Notes under the pieces: model-generated
Databases searched by the model: none
The model's input: only the letters and a program-made list of their open reading frames with translations
Told to the model about the DNA's origin: nothing
Translations under genes and position numbers: made by a program
In this document: positions 34,254-36,211 of the stretch, piece by piece
Layout: each line of letters begins with the position of its first letter
How positions within the stretch are numbered: position 1 is the stretch's first letter
Assembly: GCA_964349045.1 (NCBI GenBank)
Contig: CAYGFI010000032.1
Location: 1-36,211, forward strand
DNA: 36,211 nucleotides
Reading direction: 5' to 3'
Source of the DNA: JACJXF01 sp964349045
Lineage (GTDB): Bacteria; Bacteroidota; Bacteroidia; Bacteroidales; GCA-2748055

Positions 34254-36173
34254 CTAACGAATAATTTTCCTGGATTCATTATTGGCCCGTACAATATATA
34301 TTCCATTTGATAATTCAGTCAGGTCAATTTGCCGGATATTCTTTTTAGACATTAATTGTTGTCCTAACATGTTATAGATAGCCACGTTAGCATTTGTACT
34401 AAAATGAATCTGATCAGGAGTAACTACCTTAAAGATACTTTCAACAGTCTTAGCGTGAGAAATACCAGTAACATCGGCTATGTTTAAGAATCCTGCAAAA
34501 TAGGTAATTGCCCAGCAATCATTGGTTGTAGTATTCCACCAATATTCGGCAGGTTTTGCTACCGGCGTAGGATCGGTATTCAAAGCGTCGTCTGCATCTA
34601 CATCATTGACTTTCATATCTAAAGAAATACCTTTCCCATCATTTAGTCCATTCCAGATGGTCTGATTGAATTCCGGTCTTGCTTCACCTGTCAATGCAGG
34701 ATAGCCTATGGTAAAGATTTGTTTGATGGTTGATGATCCGACAGCAGTGTGATCGTCCATATAGAGGCTTGTAGCCAGGATATCATTTGTTCCACCCCAG
34801 TTAACAGCTCCGGTAGCTCCGGTTACCATCATAGCGGCATCGAAACCGGTTGATTTATAAGTAGCTTTATATCCTCCAAACTCGACATAGCGGGTATACC
34901 ATGCTCCTTCTAAACCGGCAAGGTCCGGGGCCTCGATTTTAAAATAGGGAGACCATGCAATTTCTACCGTTTCGTTTCCGGTAACATCATCATCAGTGTA
35001 TCGAAGAAGAATGTACATGGCGCTTTCATCACAAAAAACCTTAAACCCTGCATCTTTAAAGTCATCTGCGCCTTTGTGTGAGGCATTGAGACCTAACTGG
35101 TTGTCAATAACATTTTCGTTAGTAATTTTGGCCCATTCTGCATCAAAGTCGCAACCGACAGGGTCAAAAGAAGTTACCGGGATGGTGCTTGCCTGGCTTC
35201 TTGCAGGTTCTTCGGTAGTTGGTTTTGGCCACCAGGTAGCTACCGGTACTGTCCAGCCTGCAACAAATTCAGCATCAGCGCTTCCAGGAATTCTTTCTAC
35301 ATCTAAAAAGCCTGCAAAATAAGTAATCGCCCAGCAATCGTTAGTTGTAGTATTCCACCAATATTCGGCAGGTTTTGCAACCGGTGTAGGATCAGTATTT
35401 AAAGCATCGTCAGCATCCACATCATTTACTTTCATGTCTAATGAAATCCCTTTCCCGTCATTAAGGGTATTCCAGATACCAAGATCAAAATCAGGTCTTG
35501 CTTCACCGGTTAATGCGGGATAACCTATTGTGTAAATTCTTTTAATAGTTGAAGAACCAACAGCAGTGTGATCGTCCATGAATAAATTTGCAGTGAGGAT
35601 ATCATTTGTGCCACCCCAGTTTACAGCGCCAGTAGCACCTGTTACCATCATGGCTGCATCGAATCCTGTTGATTTGAAAGTTGCTTTATAACCTCCAAAC
35701 TCGACATAGCGGGTATACCATGCTCCTTCCAGACCGGCAATTTCACGACGGGCATCGATTTTGAGGTAAGGAGCCCAGGCAATCTCAACCGATTCATTTC
35801 CGGTGACATCATCGTCGGTATATTGCATCAGGATATAAATGGCTCCGGCATCACAAAAAACCTTAAATGCGGCATCTTTAAAATCATCCGCACCTTTATG
35901 AGATTCATTCAGACCTAACTGACTGGCAATAGCATTGCCGTTGCCGGGAATTTTGGCCCATTCTGCGTCAAAGTCACAACCTTCTGCATCAAATGATGCA
36001 ACTTCGATGGCGGTTGCCTGAGCCCTGGCAGGAACTTCTGTAGCGGGTTTCGGCCACCAGGTTGCAACCGGTGCTGTCCATTCTGCTACAAAAACAGAAT
36101 CGCCTTCATCCTGGGCAAACATACCAGGAACACAAATAAGTGTTACCAGTAAAAAAGTAAATAAATTTTTCAT
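34254..36173 (-). CDS. T9SS-exported tandem CBM9-like carbohydrate-binding protein
   Basis: 639 residues. Signal peptide ends at FAQ (21). Two highly similar modules occupy residues 27-293 and 301-564. Each has AIYILMQYTDDDVTGNE-like and SLDMKVNDVDADDALN segments and ends in EYWWNTTTNDCWAITYFAGFL. The last two match the CBM9/DOMON-type pattern with paired Trp residues and acidic calcium-binding-like turns. The C-terminus (from about 580, NVAIYNMLGQQLM to the end) is a T9SS tail. No catalytic domain is visible, so it should be a surface glycan-binding protein, perhaps standing in for a SusD-like binder. It is the first minus-strand gene here; anything further upstream is beyond the window edge. 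Confidence 0.75.
   Translation of the reverse strand: MKNLFTFLLVTLICVPGMFAQDEGDSVFVAEWTAPVATWWPKPATEVPARAQATAIEVASFDAEGCDFDAEWAKIPGNGNAIASQLGLNESHKGADDFKDAAFKVFCDAGAIYILMQYTDDDVTGNESVEIAWAPYLKIDARREIAGLEGAWYTRYVEFGGYKATFKSTGFDAAMMVTGATGAVNWGGTNDILTANLFMDDHTAVGSSTIKRIYTIGYPALTGEARPDFDLGIWNTLNDGKGISLDMKVNDVDADDALNTDPTPVAKPAEYWWNTTTNDCWAITYFAGFLDVERIPGSADAEFVAGWTVPVATWWPKPTTEEPARSQASTIPVTSFDPVGCDFDAEWAKITNENVIDNQLGLNASHKGADDFKDAGFKVFCDESAMYILLRYTDDDVTGNETVEIAWSPYFKIEAPDLAGLEGAWYTRYVEFGGYKATYKSTGFDAAMMVTGATGAVNWGGTNDILATSLYMDDHTAVGSSTIKQIFTIGYPALTGEARPEFNQTIWNGLNDGKGISLDMKVNDVDADDALNTDPTPVAKPAEYWWNTTTNDCWAITYFAGFLNIADVTGISHAKTVESIFKVVTPDQIHFSTNANVAIYNMLGQQLMSKKNIRQIDLTELSNGIYIVRANNESRKIIR
34482..35273 (-). 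repeat. Module 2 of an internal gene duplication
   Basis: Encodes residues 301-564 of the CBM9-like protein. It aligns along its full length with 35295-36095 at both protein and DNA level, with long identical stretches, for example around the MDDHTAVGSSTIK and KVNDVDADDALNTDPTPVAKPAEYW-coding regions. Confidence 0.85.
35295..36095 (-). repeat. Module 1 of an internal gene duplication
   Basis: Encodes residues 27-293 of the CBM9-like protein and is the partner of 34482-35273. Differences cluster at the N-terminal part of each module and in the ARREIAGLEG versus APDLAGLEG loop. Confidence 0.85.
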
Positions 36174-36211
36174 ACGCTTTTAAATTAAAGGGTTAATTAA
36201 TACAATAATAG

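Noticed and set aside
1..36211. CRISPR arrays, tRNA or rRNA genes, SusC/SusD pair, phage genes
   Set aside because: Looked for and not found: no regular short repeats with spacers, no cloverleaf or rRNA-like segments recognised, and no TonB-dependent receptor or SusD-like protein among the open frames.

Overview
The window reads as a chromosomal segment of a free-living or environmental Bacteroidota (Bacteroidales or Marinilabiliales-like). The evidence is three large secreted proteins ending in type IX secretion (T9SS) tails, a hybrid two-component system (HTCS), many carbohydrate-active enzymes, lipoproteins with short lipoboxes, no evident Shine-Dalgarno sites, and several TAnnTTTG-like -7 boxes. 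No rRNA, tRNA, CRISPR array or SusC/SusD pair was found.

Layout. (1) 1-1940: two adjacent DUF1670-like helix-turn-helix proteins bracketed by a 13-bp perfect inverted repeat; the left arm lies just downstream of a -7 box. (2) 2112-6197: three secreted proteins on the + strand, namely a carbohydrate esterase, a probable alpha/alpha-barrel glycan enzyme and an unrecognised lipoprotein. (3) 6310-10560: an accessory island of three AT-rich cargo modules (YD-type lipoprotein; MntA/HepT toxin-antitoxin; short-chain dehydrogenase) separated by copies of one repeated element that carries decayed transposase ends. Each cargo module has its own private 9-bp inverted repeat in a fixed format: GTT-N7-A at the left boundary and C-N7'-AA at the right. 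The topology is that of integron gene cassettes, but the core sequence is not canonical, and this is the most unusual signal in the window. (4) 11129-14668: a large CotH/lamin-tail T9SS protein. (5) 14743-16841: a small lipoprotein overlapping a gene that fuses a GNAT acetyltransferase to a histone-deacetylase-like amidohydrolase. (6) 17384-36173: a glycan-use locus. GH97 is on the + strand. The minus-strand genes, in transcription order, are a tandem CBM9-like surface protein, a giant GH30 enzyme, the HTCS regulator, a 37-codon membrane ORF, GH116 and GH94.

How the glycan locus could work (inference): the CBM9-like protein and the GH30 enzyme are exported by T9SS and bind or cut a beta-linked polysaccharide outside the cell. 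GH116 and GH97 act on the products after signal-peptide export, and the cytoplasmic GH94 phosphorolyses a disaccharide. The HTCS senses a liberated oligosaccharide in the periplasm and activates the genes. Hairpins after the CBM9-like and GH30 genes, plus separate -7 boxes before the HTCS and before the small ORF/GH116, suggest several transcription units rather than one operon.
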